From Olsenella timonensis (GTDB lineage: Bacteria; Actinomycetota; Coriobacteriia; Coriobacteriales; Atopobiaceae), in the NCBI RefSeq assembly GCF_900119915.1, contig NZ_LT635455.1:620001-684000 (forward strand): a DNA stretch of 64,000 nucleotides, read 5' to 3'. Below, piece after piece: positions 18,625 to 26,125 of the stretch. A program made the translations under genes and the position numbers. Under the pieces are notes generated by a model. That model made no database searches, was not told the origin of the DNA, and saw only the letters and a program-made list of their open reading frames with translations. How positions within the stretch are numbered: the first letter of the stretch is position 1; the number at the start of each line of letters is the position of its first letter.

Positions 18625-19521
18625 CTAGCGGTCCACGTCGGCGGCCGGGCCGTCCGTGAGGGCCGAGCGGCAGTCGGCGAGGTGCTCGCGGGCGGAGCGG
18701 GGCAGCTCGGGGTAGCGCGGATCGATGTCCTCGAGCACGCCGAGCAGCGCCTCCGAGACTAGCGTGCGCGCGACCCACTTCTGATCGGCGGGAATCACGA
18801 GCCAGGGGGCGTGGTCGGTTGCCGTGGCGGCGATCATGTCCTCGTAGGCGCGCTGGTACTCGTCCCACTCCATGCGCTCGGCCAGGTCGCTCTCGGAGAA
18901 CTTCCAGTTCTTGGCCGCGTCGTCGATGCGCTCGAGGAAGCGCTCGCGCTGCTTGTCGGCGCTCACGTTGAGGAAGACCTTGACCACGCGATTGCCCGTG
19001 CGCCACAGGTAGCGCTCGAACCCGCGGATGTCCTCGAAGCGCTCCTCAAAGTAGCGCCTCTCGCTCATGTCCGTGCAGCGGCGGGGCAGCTGGTAGTCCC
19101 TCCAGAGGCCGTGCACGCGCACGACGAGGCACTCCTCGTAGTAGGAGCGGTTGAAGACGGCGATCTTGCCGCGCGCGGGCAGCGCCGAGAAGCTCCGCCA
19201 GAGGAAGCCGTGCTCGCGGTCAACGCTCGTCGGCTGCTTGAAGCTGCGCACGTCGATGCCGGTGGGGTTGATGCCGCCCAGCACGTGGCGAATCGTCGAG
19301 TCCTTGCCGGCGGCGTCCATGGCCTGCAGAATCACGATGACGCTCTCGCGCGTCTCGGCGAAGAGGCGGTCCTGGAGCCCCTCTATGCGCGCCTTGTTGC
19401 GCACGAGCCGCTCCTCCCAGGCGTCCCGCTCGTCTGCGTCTACCTTGAGCGAAGTGGGGTAGCGCTCCAGCCGGAAGCCCTTTCCGTCCGTCACCGTGAA
19501 GTCGCGAACGTCAGCGTCCAT
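18625..19521 (-). CDS. ppk2: Polyphosphate kinase 2 family protein (PPK2, class III-like)
   Basis: 298-aa cytoplasmic kinase that uses polyphosphate to phosphorylate nucleotides (or the reverse). Family hallmarks: ILQAMDAAGKDSTIRHV (Walker A at 67-76), GVNP-like GINPTGIDVRSFKQPT, HGFLWR, FNRSYYEE and a lid region RRYFEERFEDIRGFERYL. The sequence style fits the class III (AMP/ADP dual) branch, from memory. ATG 19521 has GGGAGG upstream. It is single-gene, divergent from the feo locus across a 338-base spacer. A VTC-domain protein at 61.6 kb may also touch polyphosphate metabolism. Confidence 0.92.
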   Translation of the reverse strand: MDADVRDFTVTDGKGFRLERYPTSLKVDADERDAWEERLVRNKARIEGLQDRLFAETRESVIVILQAMDAAGKDSTIRHVLGGINPTGIDVRSFKQPTSVDREHGFLWRSFSALPARGKIAVFNRSYYEECLVVRVHGLWRDYQLPRRCTDMSERRYFEERFEDIRGFERYLWRTGNRVVKVFLNVSADKQRERFLERIDDAAKNWKFSESDLAERMEWDEYQRAYEDMIAATATDHAPWLVIPADQKWVARTLVSEALLGVLEDIDPRYPELPRSAREHLADCRSALTDGPAADVDR

Positions 19522-19618
19522 GTTTGCCTCCCGTCTCGTGTTTCTCTGCTTGTGCCCGTTTTCGCGCGTGCGTTCCCGCCACGTTGTGTGGCGTCATCGG
19601 GGGCATCTCCGCTAGACG

Positions 19619-19693
19619 CCGCTCGTGAATGCACGAGCGGGGGGTTCTGGCGGATTTTGGCCCGAGAAGTGCCGCTCGTGAATTCACGAGCGG
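19619..19693. repeat. Two 22-base palindromes with CCGCTCGTG arms
   Basis: 19619-19640 has 9-bp arms around AATG; 19672-19693 is a perfect 22-base palindrome CCGCTCGTGAATTCACGAGC plus GG. The same CCGCTCGTG core occurs at 26193 and, inverted, at 26344, so these are members of a short repeat family rather than one-off operators. Confidence 0.75.
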
Positions 19694-19784
19694 TATGGGG
19701 CGATGCTTGCCTCGGGTCCTGCCGGTCCCGCGCGTGCGTCGCCGCCATAAAGTTGCGGCGATGTAACTCAATCGGCAAACGGTG

Positions 19785-19813
19785 TTGGCGTCCCTGCAAG
19801 TTAGTCGTATATT
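19785..19813 (+). promoter_or_regulatory. Probable feoA promoter TTGGCG-17-TATATT
   Basis: -35 TTGGCG (19785-19790) and -10 TATATT (19808-19813) are exactly 17 bases apart, 47 bases before the feoA start. The sequence around the -10 (GTTAGTCGTATATTACTTAT) is AT-rich and loosely resembles a metal-regulator half site. Confidence 0.6.
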
Positions 19814-19859
19814 ACTTATGTTGAGTTGGTGGAGGATAACTTCAAAGGAGGCAGCTCAC

Positions 19860-20090
19860 ATGGCATCACCCCAGCTTCCGCTGGCTATGGCAGGTGCGGA
19901 CGACGTCGTCCGCGTGGCGCGCGTGCGCGGCGACGCCAGCCTGCGACAGCACCTCGCGGAGCTCGGTTTCGTGGAGGGCGCCGAGGTCAAGGTGGTCTCG
20001 CGCGCTGCCGGCGACGTCATCGTGCTCGTCAAGGGCGCGCGCCTGGCGCTCAACCGCGCGATGGCGAGCCGCATCACCGTGTCAATCTAA
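19860..20090 (+). CDS. feoA: FeoA-domain protein (first copy)
   Basis: 76-aa SH3-like FeoA protein, a small cytoplasmic partner of the ferrous iron transporter FeoB. Pattern: VRVARVRGDASLRQHLAELGFVEGAEVKVV...GDVIVLVKGARLALNRAMASRITV, matching the usual FeoA fold (LRRRLLDLGF..G). ATG 19860 has AAAGGAGG upstream. It is followed by a second FeoA at 20145, with a REP-like palindrome between. Paired FeoA genes ahead of FeoB are common in anaerobes. Confidence 0.93.
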   Translation: MASPQLPLAMAGADDVVRVARVRGDASLRQHLAELGFVEGAEVKVVSRAAGDVIVLVKGARLALNRAMASRITVSI

Positions 20091-20094
20091 ATGG

Positions 20095-20121
20095 GTCAAA
20101 AGGGGACTGTCCCCTTTTGAC
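20095..20121. repeat. REP-like palindrome GTCAAAAGGGGA/TCCCCTTTTGAC
   Basis: Perfect 12-bp inverted repeat with loop CTG, between the two feoA genes. It resembles the AAAGGGGTC/GACCCCTTT palindromes at 56.42 kb in design. A decayed right arm (TTCTCTTTTGACTC, about 23209-23222) follows feoB. Confidence 0.8.
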
Positions 20122-20144
20122 TCATAGGGAAGAAAGGAAGGTAC

Positions 20145-20384
20145 ATGGCAACACTCAAGGACGTGAAGGTGGGGGAGAGCGCAACCGTGGCCAGGCTCAC
20201 GGGCGTCGGCGCCCTCAAGCGCCGCATCATGGACATGGGCCTCACCAAGGGCACGCGCGTCTATGTGCGCAAGGTTGCCCCGCTCGGAGACCCGCTCGAG
20301 CTCACGGTGCGCGGCTACGAGCTCTCGATCCGCAGGGACGAGGCGGCGAGCGTCGAGGTCACGGACGTGGCGCAGGGCGAGTAG
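20145..20384 (+). CDS. feoA: FeoA-domain protein (second copy)
   Basis: 79-aa FeoA: VGESATVARLTGVGALKRRIMDMGLTKGTRVYVRKVAPLGDPLELTVRGYELSIRRDEA. The DMGLTKG and GDPLEL.V.GYELSLR motifs are textbook FeoA and closer to the FeoA half of the fusion at 36241 than to the first copy. ATG 20145 has GAAAGGAAGG upstream. It is followed by a rho-independent terminator, so feoB has its own promoter. Confidence 0.95.
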   Translation: MATLKDVKVGESATVARLTGVGALKRRIMDMGLTKGTRVYVRKVAPLGDPLELTVRGYELSIRRDEAASVEVTDVAQGE

Positions 20385-20410
20385 CGGACGAGAGGGCCCG
20401 CGTCGCGGGC

Positions 20411-20432
20411 ACGGCCGGGAGCGGCCGTTTTT
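20411..20432 (+). terminator. Rho-independent terminator after the second feoA
   Basis: Stem ACGGCC (20411-20416) with GGCCGT (20423-20428), followed by five T (20428-20432). Confidence 0.75.
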
Positions 20433-20444
20433 CTCGCCCCAAAA

Positions 20445-20460
20445 GTTAGCTTATTCTAAC
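20445..20460 (+). promoter_or_regulatory. DtxR/IdeR-type operator upstream of feoB
   Basis: GTTAG-CTTATT-CTAAC is a perfect 5-bp inverted repeat with 6-base centre. Its TTAG-N6-CTAA core matches the core spacing of DtxR/IdeR operators known from actinobacteria. It lies 58 bases before the feoB start, in an AT-rich promoter stretch, consistent with iron repression of feoB. The regulator itself is not in the window. Confidence 0.6.
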
Positions 20461-20517
20461 AAATGCCATCACACAAGTAGCAATTAGTTAACTCGGTACG
20501 ACACAGAAAGGCACGGT

Positions 20518-23193
20518 ATGGCAGAAACCATGATCGGTCTTGCGGGCAACCCAAACTGCGGCAAGACCACGCTGTTCAACGAGCTCACGGGCTCGAACGG
20601 CTACGTGGGCAACTGGCCCGGCGTGACCGTCGAGAAGAAGCAGGCCGCCTGGCGCGCCGACAGGAGCGTCACCTTTGTCGACCTGCCCGGCATCTACTCG
20701 CTCTCGCCGTACACACCCGAGGAGGTCGTCTCGCGCGACTACATCGTCGGGGAGCGCCCCGACGCCGTAATCAACCTCGTCGACGTGACCAACCTCGAGC
20801 GCAACCTCTACCTGACGACGCAGCTTCTGGAGGCCGGGCGCCCCGTGGTCGTCGGCCTCAACATGTGCGACCTGCTCAAGGAGCGCGGCGACGTCATTGA
20901 CGCCGCGGCTCTCTCGCAGCGCCTGGGCGTACCGGTGGTCCAGGTGTCCGCCCTGCGCAACACCAACCTCGACGAGCTCGTCAGGAAGGCCGTCTCCGCC
21001 GGTCAGGCGGGCAGCACCCAGGCGGGCGCGCGGTGCTTCTCGGCCGAGGTCGAGGAGGCGCTGGAAAAGATCGCCAAGATCGTCTCCGGCAGCTGCGACG
21101 CCAACCTCGTGCGCTGGTACTCCGTGAAGGTCTTCGAGCGCGACGCCGATGCCGTGAAGCAGCTGCACCTCAGCGGGGCGCAGCTCGACCAGGCCGAGAA
21201 GGTCATCAAGGCAGTCGAGAAGGCCCGCGACGACGACGCGGAGTCCATCATCACCTCCGACCGCTACGACTGGATCGCCGAGACCATGGGGGTCTGCGTC
21301 AAGAAGGCCCCCAAGAGGCTCAGCATGTCCGAGAGGATCGACAAGGTCGTCACTAACCGCGTGCTCGGCCTGCCGATCTTTGTAGCGGTGATGTTCGTGG
21401 TGTACTACCTGGCTGTCTCAACGGTGGGCACCTGGGGCACCGACTGGGCGAACGACGGCGTCTTCGGCGACGGCTGGCTGTGGAACCCCGCGGACCAGGC
21501 GGCCTACGAGACTGCCACCGAGGAGTATGACGCCGGCTACTACGGCGACAAGATCGACGGCTTCCTGGCCGCGGCCGATGCCGCCGGGCTTGGCACCGCC
21601 GACGTGAGCGACGCGGTCGCCGCGCTCGCCGAGGATCCGGAGGATGCCGACGCGCAGGCCGTCGTCACCGACTTCGTCGCCGAGGCGGAGGCCGCCGGCA
21701 TCGTGGCCACCGACGTCCCGATGCACGACGGCGACGGCAACTTCCTCGACGCGAACGAGGAGGTCGTCACGCGCATCGACGCCAACGGCGACCCCGTGCT
21801 GGCCGACGGGCAGGAGCTCGCGGTCATCGACGCCGTGACCGCCGCGGACTTCGCCGACGCCGTCGCCGCACAGGAGAGCGCGCCCGCCCTGGAGGACTAC
21901 GGCAGCTTCGTGCCGTCGGTCCCGTCCGTGATCGAGGGCTGGCTCGCCGCGGCCGGCGCGTCTGAGTTCGTGACCGCCCTCGTGCTCGACGGCATCGTCG
22001 CCGGCGTGGGCGCGGTGCTCGGCTTCATCCCGCAGATGCTTGTCCTGTTCGTCCTGCTCTGCTTCCTCGAGGACTGCGGCTACATGAGCCGCGTGGCCTT
22101 CGTCATGGACCGCGTGTTCCGCCGCTTCGGCCTCTCCGGCAAGAGCTTCATCCCGATGCTCATCTCGTCCGGCTGCGGCGTCCCCGGCGTCATGGCCACC
22201 AAGACCATCGAGAACGAGAAGGACCGTCGCATGACGGCCATGCTCACCACGATGATCCCCTGCGGCGCCAAGACCCCGATCATCGCGCTCGTGATGGGCG
22301 TGCTCATCGGCGGCTCCGACGCGTGGTGGGTCGCCCCGATGTTCTACTTCCTGGGCCTCGCCGCCATCATCGTCTCGGCCCTCATGCTCAAGAAGACCAG
22401 GATGTTCGCCGGTGACCCAGCGCCCTTCGTGATGGAGCTCCCCAACTACCACCTCCCGACGCTCAAGAGCTGGTGGCTGCACGTGTGGGAGCGCATCTCC
22501 GCGTACCTCAAGAAGGCCACGACGATCATCTTCGCCGCGTCGGTCGTGGTGTGGTTCCTGCTCGAGTTTGGCTTCGCCAACTGGGAGGGCGGCAACGGCG
22601 CCTTTGGGTTCCTGTCGCTCATGGACGGCGTGCCCGAGTACTACACCGACTACTCGCTGCTCGCGATCGTGGGCAACGCGGTGGCGTGGATCTTCGCCCC
22701 GCTCGGCGCCGACACCTGGCAGGCCGCCGCTGCGTCCATCAACGCCCTGATCGCCAAGGAGAACCTCGTCTCCACCTTCGCCGTGATCTACGGCATCGGC
22801 GACGCCACCGAGAACTCCGTGACCATGTGGAGCGGCTTCGCTGGCATGTTCACCGACGCCTCCGGCATCCTGCACGTCGGCGCCATGTGCGCGTTCGTGG
22901 CGTTCAACATGCTCGACGCCCCGTGCTTCGCCGCCATCGGCACGATCCGCCGTCAGATGGACAGCCCCAAGTGGTTCTGGTTCGCCATCGGCTACCAGTG
23001 CGTCTTTGCCTGGGTCGTGGGACTGATTATCAACCAGCTGTGGGAGCTCTTCGCGCTGGGCAACTTCGGCGTGTGGACCGTCGTCGCGTTCGTGCTGCTC
23101 GCGGGCATGATCTTCCAGATTGCGCGGCCGATGCCCAGGGACGAGAGGAAGGACGAGAAGATTCTCTCCGACCTCTCCGAGTCCGCTGCGTAG
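20518..23193 (+). CDS. feoB: Ferrous iron transporter FeoB with enlarged first extracellular loop
   Basis: 891 aa, membrane GTPase for Fe(II) uptake. G-protein motifs: G1 GNPNCGKTT (10-18), DLPG (about 56-59), G4 NMCD (115-118). TM1 lies about 284-301. Core transport motifs follow, including MLVLFVLLCFLEDCGYMSR and ISSGCGVPGVMATK, with Cys in both gates. FeoB usually has a loop of roughly 50 residues after TM1; here it is about 180 residues (about 302-484), acidic and Ala-rich, with DGDGNFLDANEE-like stretches that resemble Ca-binding loops. That insert explains the excess length. ATG 20518 has GAAAGG upstream. It is followed by the Cys-rich/HMA accessory gene. Confidence 0.95.
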   Translation: MAETMIGLAGNPNCGKTTLFNELTGSNGYVGNWPGVTVEKKQAAWRADRSVTFVDLPGIYSLSPYTPEEVVSRDYIVGERPDAVINLVDVTNLERNLYLTTQLLEAGRPVVVGLNMCDLLKERGDVIDAAALSQRLGVPVVQVSALRNTNLDELVRKAVSAGQAGSTQAGARCFSAEVEEALEKIAKIVSGSCDANLVRWYSVKVFERDADAVKQLHLSGAQLDQAEKVIKAVEKARDDDAESIITSDRYDWIAETMGVCVKKAPKRLSMSERIDKVVTNRVLGLPIFVAVMFVVYYLAVSTVGTWGTDWANDGVFGDGWLWNPADQAAYETATEEYDAGYYGDKIDGFLAAADAAGLGTADVSDAVAALAEDPEDADAQAVVTDFVAEAEAAGIVATDVPMHDGDGNFLDANEEVVTRIDANGDPVLADGQELAVIDAVTAADFADAVAAQESAPALEDYGSFVPSVPSVIEGWLAAAGASEFVTALVLDGIVAGVGAVLGFIPQMLVLFVLLCFLEDCGYMSRVAFVMDRVFRRFGLSGKSFIPMLISSGCGVPGVMATKTIENEKDRRMTAMLTTMIPCGAKTPIIALVMGVLIGGSDAWWVAPMFYFLGLAAIIVSALMLKKTRMFAGDPAPFVMELPNYHLPTLKSWWLHVWERISAYLKKATTIIFAASVVVWFLLEFGFANWEGGNGAFGFLSLMDGVPEYYTDYSLLAIVGNAVAWIFAPLGADTWQAAAASINALIAKENLVSTFAVIYGIGDATENSVTMWSGFAGMFTDASGILHVGAMCAFVAFNMLDAPCFAAIGTIRRQMDSPKWFWFAIGYQCVFAWVVGLIINQLWELFALGNFGVWTVVAFVLLAGMIFQIARPMPRDERKDEKILSDLSESAA

Positions 23194-23285
23194 TCAGAGG
23201 CACGGTTCTCTTTTGACTCGCCCTCGGGGCGCGTCGTCGGCACCTCCCGCCGGCGGCGCGCCCCTCTCGCCAGAAGGAGGCGCCC

Positions 23286-23651
23286 ATGGTCAACGTGGTC
23301 ATCTTTCTCGTGGTGGTGGCAGTGGTGATCGTCGCGGCGGGCCGCTACGTGCGCACGCTGCGTCGCGGTGGCTGCGGGTGCGGCTGCTCGGGCGGGGGAG
23401 ACGCGCACGTCGCACGCCCCTCGGTGGCTGACACCAACGAGGCGCACTACCCCCACGCCGTGGACCTGAAGGTGGAGGGCATGCACTGCGAGCGTTGCCT
23501 TGCGGCCGTGGAGACCGCGCTCGACTCGATCGGCGGGGTGTGGGCCCGCGCCAGTCTGCCCGACGAGGTGCGCGTCCTCTCCAAGGACCCGGTCGACCGG
23601 GGCGCGCTCGTGCGTGCCGTGGAGGCGGCGGGCTACCGCGTGGCGGGGTAG
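23286..23651 (+). CDS. FeoB-associated Cys-rich membrane protein fused to a heavy-metal (HMA) domain
   Basis: 121 aa: one membrane helix (3-19), a cysteine cluster GGCGCGCSGG (about 28-37), then an HMA metal-binding domain with GMHCERC (about 68-74) and the usual beta-alpha-beta-beta-alpha-beta end AAGYRVAG. The N-terminal half matches FeoB-associated Cys-rich proteins, which sit beside feoB in many anaerobes. Fusion to a CxxC HMA domain suggests metal capture at the inner membrane face. ATG 23286 has AGAAGGAGG upstream; 92 bases after feoB. Confidence 0.85.
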   Translation: MVNVVIFLVVVAVVIVAAGRYVRTLRRGGCGCGCSGGGDAHVARPSVADTNEAHYPHAVDLKVEGMHCERCLAAVETALDSIGGVWARASLPDEVRVLSKDPVDRGALVRAVEAAGYRVAG

Positions 23652-23752
23652 GGGCGCCGCCACGCTCGGCGCGGCCTGGTGCCGCGATGCCGCCCCGCGG
23701 CGCCCGGCCTGCGGCCGGGCACGTGGCCCCTTGGGGGCACGTCAGAATAGCG

Positions 23753-23864
23753 GGGTACTTTTTCGTGTGCTCGCAGAGTATCCACGGAACCGAACCTCAA
23801 AAAGCAACAGGTAGAAAAATGCTACTCTAGTTGTAGTACTTTACGTGTCCCGAAAAAAGTACCC
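23753..23864. repeat. Long-range inverted repeat GGGTACTTTTTCG ... CGAAAAAAGTACCC
   Basis: Arms 23753-23765 and 23851-23864 (13 bp with one bulge) are separated by about 85 bases in the gap before the ZIP gene. Two GC hairpins (23704-23720 and about 23720-23742) precede it. It matches in design, though not in sequence, the GTAC-containing elements at 3038 and 38672. Confidence 0.7.
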
Positions 23865-23887
23865 AACTATTGAAACGGCGGTCCCGC

Positions 23888-24697
23888 ATGGCAGAAAACC
23901 TACCTCAGGCCCTCGCGTGGGCAGCGCTCGGCTGCGGATTCACCTGGCTCATGACGACGGCGGGCTCTGCCGTCGTGTTCTTCTTCCGCTCCGAGCGCAG
24001 GCTCATGCACCATATCTTCCTCGGCTTCGCCGCGGGCGTCATGGTGGCGGCAAGCGTGTGGTCGCTGCTGAACCCCGCGATTGAGCAGGCCGAGGGCCTG
24101 GGGGTCCCGGGGTGGGTGCCTGCCGCGGGCGGCTTTCTCCTGGGCGTGGCGTTCCTGATGGCGCTCGACACGTTCCTGCCCCACCTCCATGCCGACGCCG
24201 ACGAGGCAGAGGGCGTGCCCTCCGGCTGGAAGCGCACCACGCTGCTCGTCTCGGCGGTGACGCTGCACAACATCCCCGAGGGAATGTCCGTCGGCCTGCT
24301 CTTTGCCATGGCGGCGCAGACCGCCGATGCGGCGGGGGAGGCCTACCTCGGGATGGCGGTCGCGCTCGCCGTTGGCATCGGCCTCCAGAACTTCCCCGAG
24401 GGTGCGGCCATCTCGCTGCCGCTCGCGCGCGAGGGCATGAGCCGCCGGAGAGCCTTTGCCATGGGGAGCCTCTCCGGCATCGTGGAGCCGGTCTTTGGCG
24501 TGCTCGTGGTGCTTGCGAGCGGTTGGATAGCGCCGTACATGCCGTGGCTGCTCGCGTTCGCGGCGGGCGCGATGATCTACGTGGTGGTGGAGGAGCTCAT
24601 CCCGGAGGCCCATCTCGGCGAGCACTCCAACGTGGGCACCCTCGGCTTCATCGCGGGGTTCGTGGTGATGATGATCCTTGATGTCGCGCTGGGATAG
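23888..24697 (+). CDS. ZIP-family metal transporter (ZupT/GufA-like)
   Basis: 269 aa, eight predicted membrane helices. The two ZIP metal-site motifs are clear: HNIPEGMSVG and QNFPEGAAIS, with a later VVEELIPE. A short His/Asp/Glu loop (PHLHADADEAEG) lies between helices 3 and 4. It is expected to import Zn(II), Fe(II) or Mn(II). ATG 23888 gives MAENLPQALAWAALG; an in-frame TTG at 23870 is an alternative, and neither has a strong ribosome site. Its place after the feo locus fits divalent metal uptake. Confidence 0.92.
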   Translation: MAENLPQALAWAALGCGFTWLMTTAGSAVVFFFRSERRLMHHIFLGFAAGVMVAASVWSLLNPAIEQAEGLGVPGWVPAAGGFLLGVAFLMALDTFLPHLHADADEAEGVPSGWKRTTLLVSAVTLHNIPEGMSVGLLFAMAAQTADAAGEAYLGMAVALAVGIGLQNFPEGAAISLPLAREGMSRRRAFAMGSLSGIVEPVFGVLVVLASGWIAPYMPWLLAFAAGAMIYVVVEELIPEAHLGEHSNVGTLGFIAGFVVMMILDVALG

Positions 24698-24720
24698 ATA
24701 GTAAACCACATCTTACTTGT

Positions 24721-24776
24721 GGAGAACTTGCGAATCCCAGTAAAGGAATGGGATTTAGCAAAAGTTCTCCTATACT
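24721..24776. repeat. Cruciform-type palindrome ending in a -10-like TATACT
   Basis: GGAGAACTTGCGAATCCCA (24721-24739) pairs imperfectly with 24749-24770 (TGGGATTTAGCAAAAGTTCTCC). TATACT (24771-24776) follows directly. This AT-rich block stands out in its context and could be a promoter-operator for the structured region downstream. Confidence 0.6.
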
Positions 24777-24782
24777 AACAAT

Positions 24783-24915
24783 CGTGCTGAGGGGAACAGA
24801 GACTCGGAACCCGGCACGACTCGTTTAACCCTGCCCGAGCGACGGACCCTCTCCCCGTCGCGAACGGCGCACCCAAGCGCCGCCTGCTCACCCCCTCAGA
24901 GCAGGCGGCGCGCTT
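24783..24915 (+). ncRNA. Candidate structured non-coding RNA
   Basis: No frame is open, yet three successive stems are seen: CGTGC (24783-24787) with GCACG about 30 bases later; GCGACGG/CCGTCGC (about 24838-24861); and a perfect 13-bp stem 24877-24889 with 24899-24911 followed by GCTTCTGTCATT. TATACT at 24771 could drive it. It lacks the conserved SRP RNA loop and tmRNA features. It could also be a long leader or terminator array after the ZIP gene. Function unknown. Confidence 0.3.
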
Positions 24916-24953
24916 CTGTCATTCCTTGCCGATGACCTGCTGCAGAAACGCGA

Positions 24954-25019
24954 GAGGCCCCCGGGCTTCCGTGGAGAAGTTCCGCTTGGCGCACTTCTCG
25001 CGGGAAGCCCGGGGGCCTC
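24954..25019 (-). terminator. Long hairpin after gpmA
   Basis: Perfect 17-bp outer arms (24954-24970 and 25003-25019, GAGGCCCCCGGGCTTCC type) plus an inner GAGAAGT/ACTTCTC stem. On the minus strand it follows the gpmA stop by 27 bases. Confidence 0.65.
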
Positions 25020-25045
25020 GGCTTCGCGTTATGGGCGAGCGCAGC

Positions 25046-25810
25046 CTACTTCTTGGCCTTGCCCTGGTTGGCGACTGCGTTGATCTTGGCCTCGATGGTG
25101 GCGGGGTCGCCGATGTAGTGCTTGTCGACGACGTTCCAGTCCTTGTCGAAGGTGTAGGCGCACGGCACGCCGGTCGGGATGTTGACCTCGAGGATCTGCT
25201 CGGGGGTCAGCTTCTCGAACTGCATGACTAGGGCGCGCAGGCTGTTGCCGTGGGCGGCGATCAGCACGCGCTTGCCAGCCTCCATCTGCGGCTTGATCTC
25301 CTGCTCGAAGTACGGCCAGGCGCGGGCGATCGTGTCCTTGAGGCACTCGGTGTAGGGGAGGTCCTCCTTGGGCACCTCGCGGAACATCTCCTGGACGTGC
25401 GGGTCGCGCTCGTCGCCGGGCTCGAGGGCGGGCGGCTGGACGTCAAAGGAGCGACGCCAGATCTTGACCTGCTCCTCGCCGTGCTCGGCTGCGGCGTCAG
25501 CCTTGTTCAGGCCCTGGAGGGCGCCGTAGTGGCGCTCGTTGAGCTGCCAGGCCTTGTGGACGGGCAGCCAGTTGCGGTCGAGCTCGTCCAGCACGCAGTT
25601 GAGCGTGTGGATGGCGCGCTTGAGCAGCGAGGTGTAGCAGACGTCGAAGTCAAAGCCGGCCTCCTTGAGGGCCTTGCCGCCGGCGTGGGCCTCCTCGCGG
25701 CCGGTGTCGGTGAGGTCGACGTCGGTCCAGCCGGTGAAGAGGTTGAGCTTGTTCCACTCGGACTCGCCGTGACGGACGATGACGAGCTGCATGGTCTGGT
25801 CGTCGGACAT
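25046..25810 (-). CDS. gpmA: 2,3-bisphosphoglycerate-dependent phosphoglycerate mutase
   Basis: 254-aa cytoplasmic glycolytic enzyme interconverting 3- and 2-phosphoglycerate. The active-site RHGESEWN (13-20, His14), the family-specific insert GNKHYGALQGLNK-type (ERHYGALQGLNKADAA) and the second His in AAHGNSLRAL are present. Length is typical (about 250). ATG 25810 has AGAAGGGAAG upstream. It is monocistronic with a strong terminator. Confidence 0.97.
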   Translation of the reverse strand: MSDDQTMQLVIVRHGESEWNKLNLFTGWTDVDLTDTGREEAHAGGKALKEAGFDFDVCYTSLLKRAIHTLNCVLDELDRNWLPVHKAWQLNERHYGALQGLNKADAAAEHGEEQVKIWRRSFDVQPPALEPGDERDPHVQEMFREVPKEDLPYTECLKDTIARAWPYFEQEIKPQMEAGKRVLIAAHGNSLRALVMQFEKLTPEQILEVNIPTGVPCAYTFDKDWNVVDKHYIGDPATIEAKINAVANQGKAKK

Positions 25811-25927
25811 GTGACTTCCCTTCTCGATGCGGAGTTTGTGCGGCGGTCGCCGTACGTCTCCTATAGTAGCCGGAACGGGTATAGTTGACCCTGGTTAACA
25901 ACGATGGATTTTCCCGATGGAGGCCTT

Positions 25928-26125
25928 ATGGGTCCGATCGATTATCTCATCCTGGGCGTCGTCGCCGTGTTGGTCGTGCTGGCCGTGCGCGCCGTCATCA
26001 GTTCCCGCGACGACGGTTGCGCGGGCTGCGGGAGCAAGGCGGGCTGTCACGCGCATGCGACGGGCGCTCCCTGCCCGGCCGCGCGCGACATGCTCAAGAA
26101 CGTGGAGGAGCGGCTCGGCGCATGA
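25928..26125 (+). CDS. Small Cys-rich membrane protein, FeoB-associated type
   Basis: 65 aa: single membrane helix (about 5-22) followed by a cysteine/histidine cluster CAGCGSKAGCHAH...PC. This is the layout of FeoB-associated Cys-rich proteins, here apart from feoB by about 2.7 kb. ATG 25928 with GATGGAGG upstream is preferred over ATG 25904. The TGA stop is the first base triplet of an inverted repeat (26123-26186). Confidence 0.75.
   Translation: MGPIDYLILGVVAVLVVLAVRAVISSRDDGCAGCGSKAGCHAHATGAPCPAARDMLKNVEERLGA

Larger units (their letters stand above)
19522..19859. other. 338-base intergenic region upstream of feoA
   Basis: It contains two palindromes with the CCGCTCGTG core (listed separately), the probable feoA promoter near 19785-19813, and the leader of ppk2 on the other strand. 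No coding sequence is supported. Confidence 0.6.

Noticed and set aside
24783-24915. SRP RNA, 6S RNA or tmRNA
   Set aside because: The conserved GGAA/GNAR loop of SRP RNA and the tRNA-like ends of tmRNA are not present; length and pairing do not fit 6S RNA.
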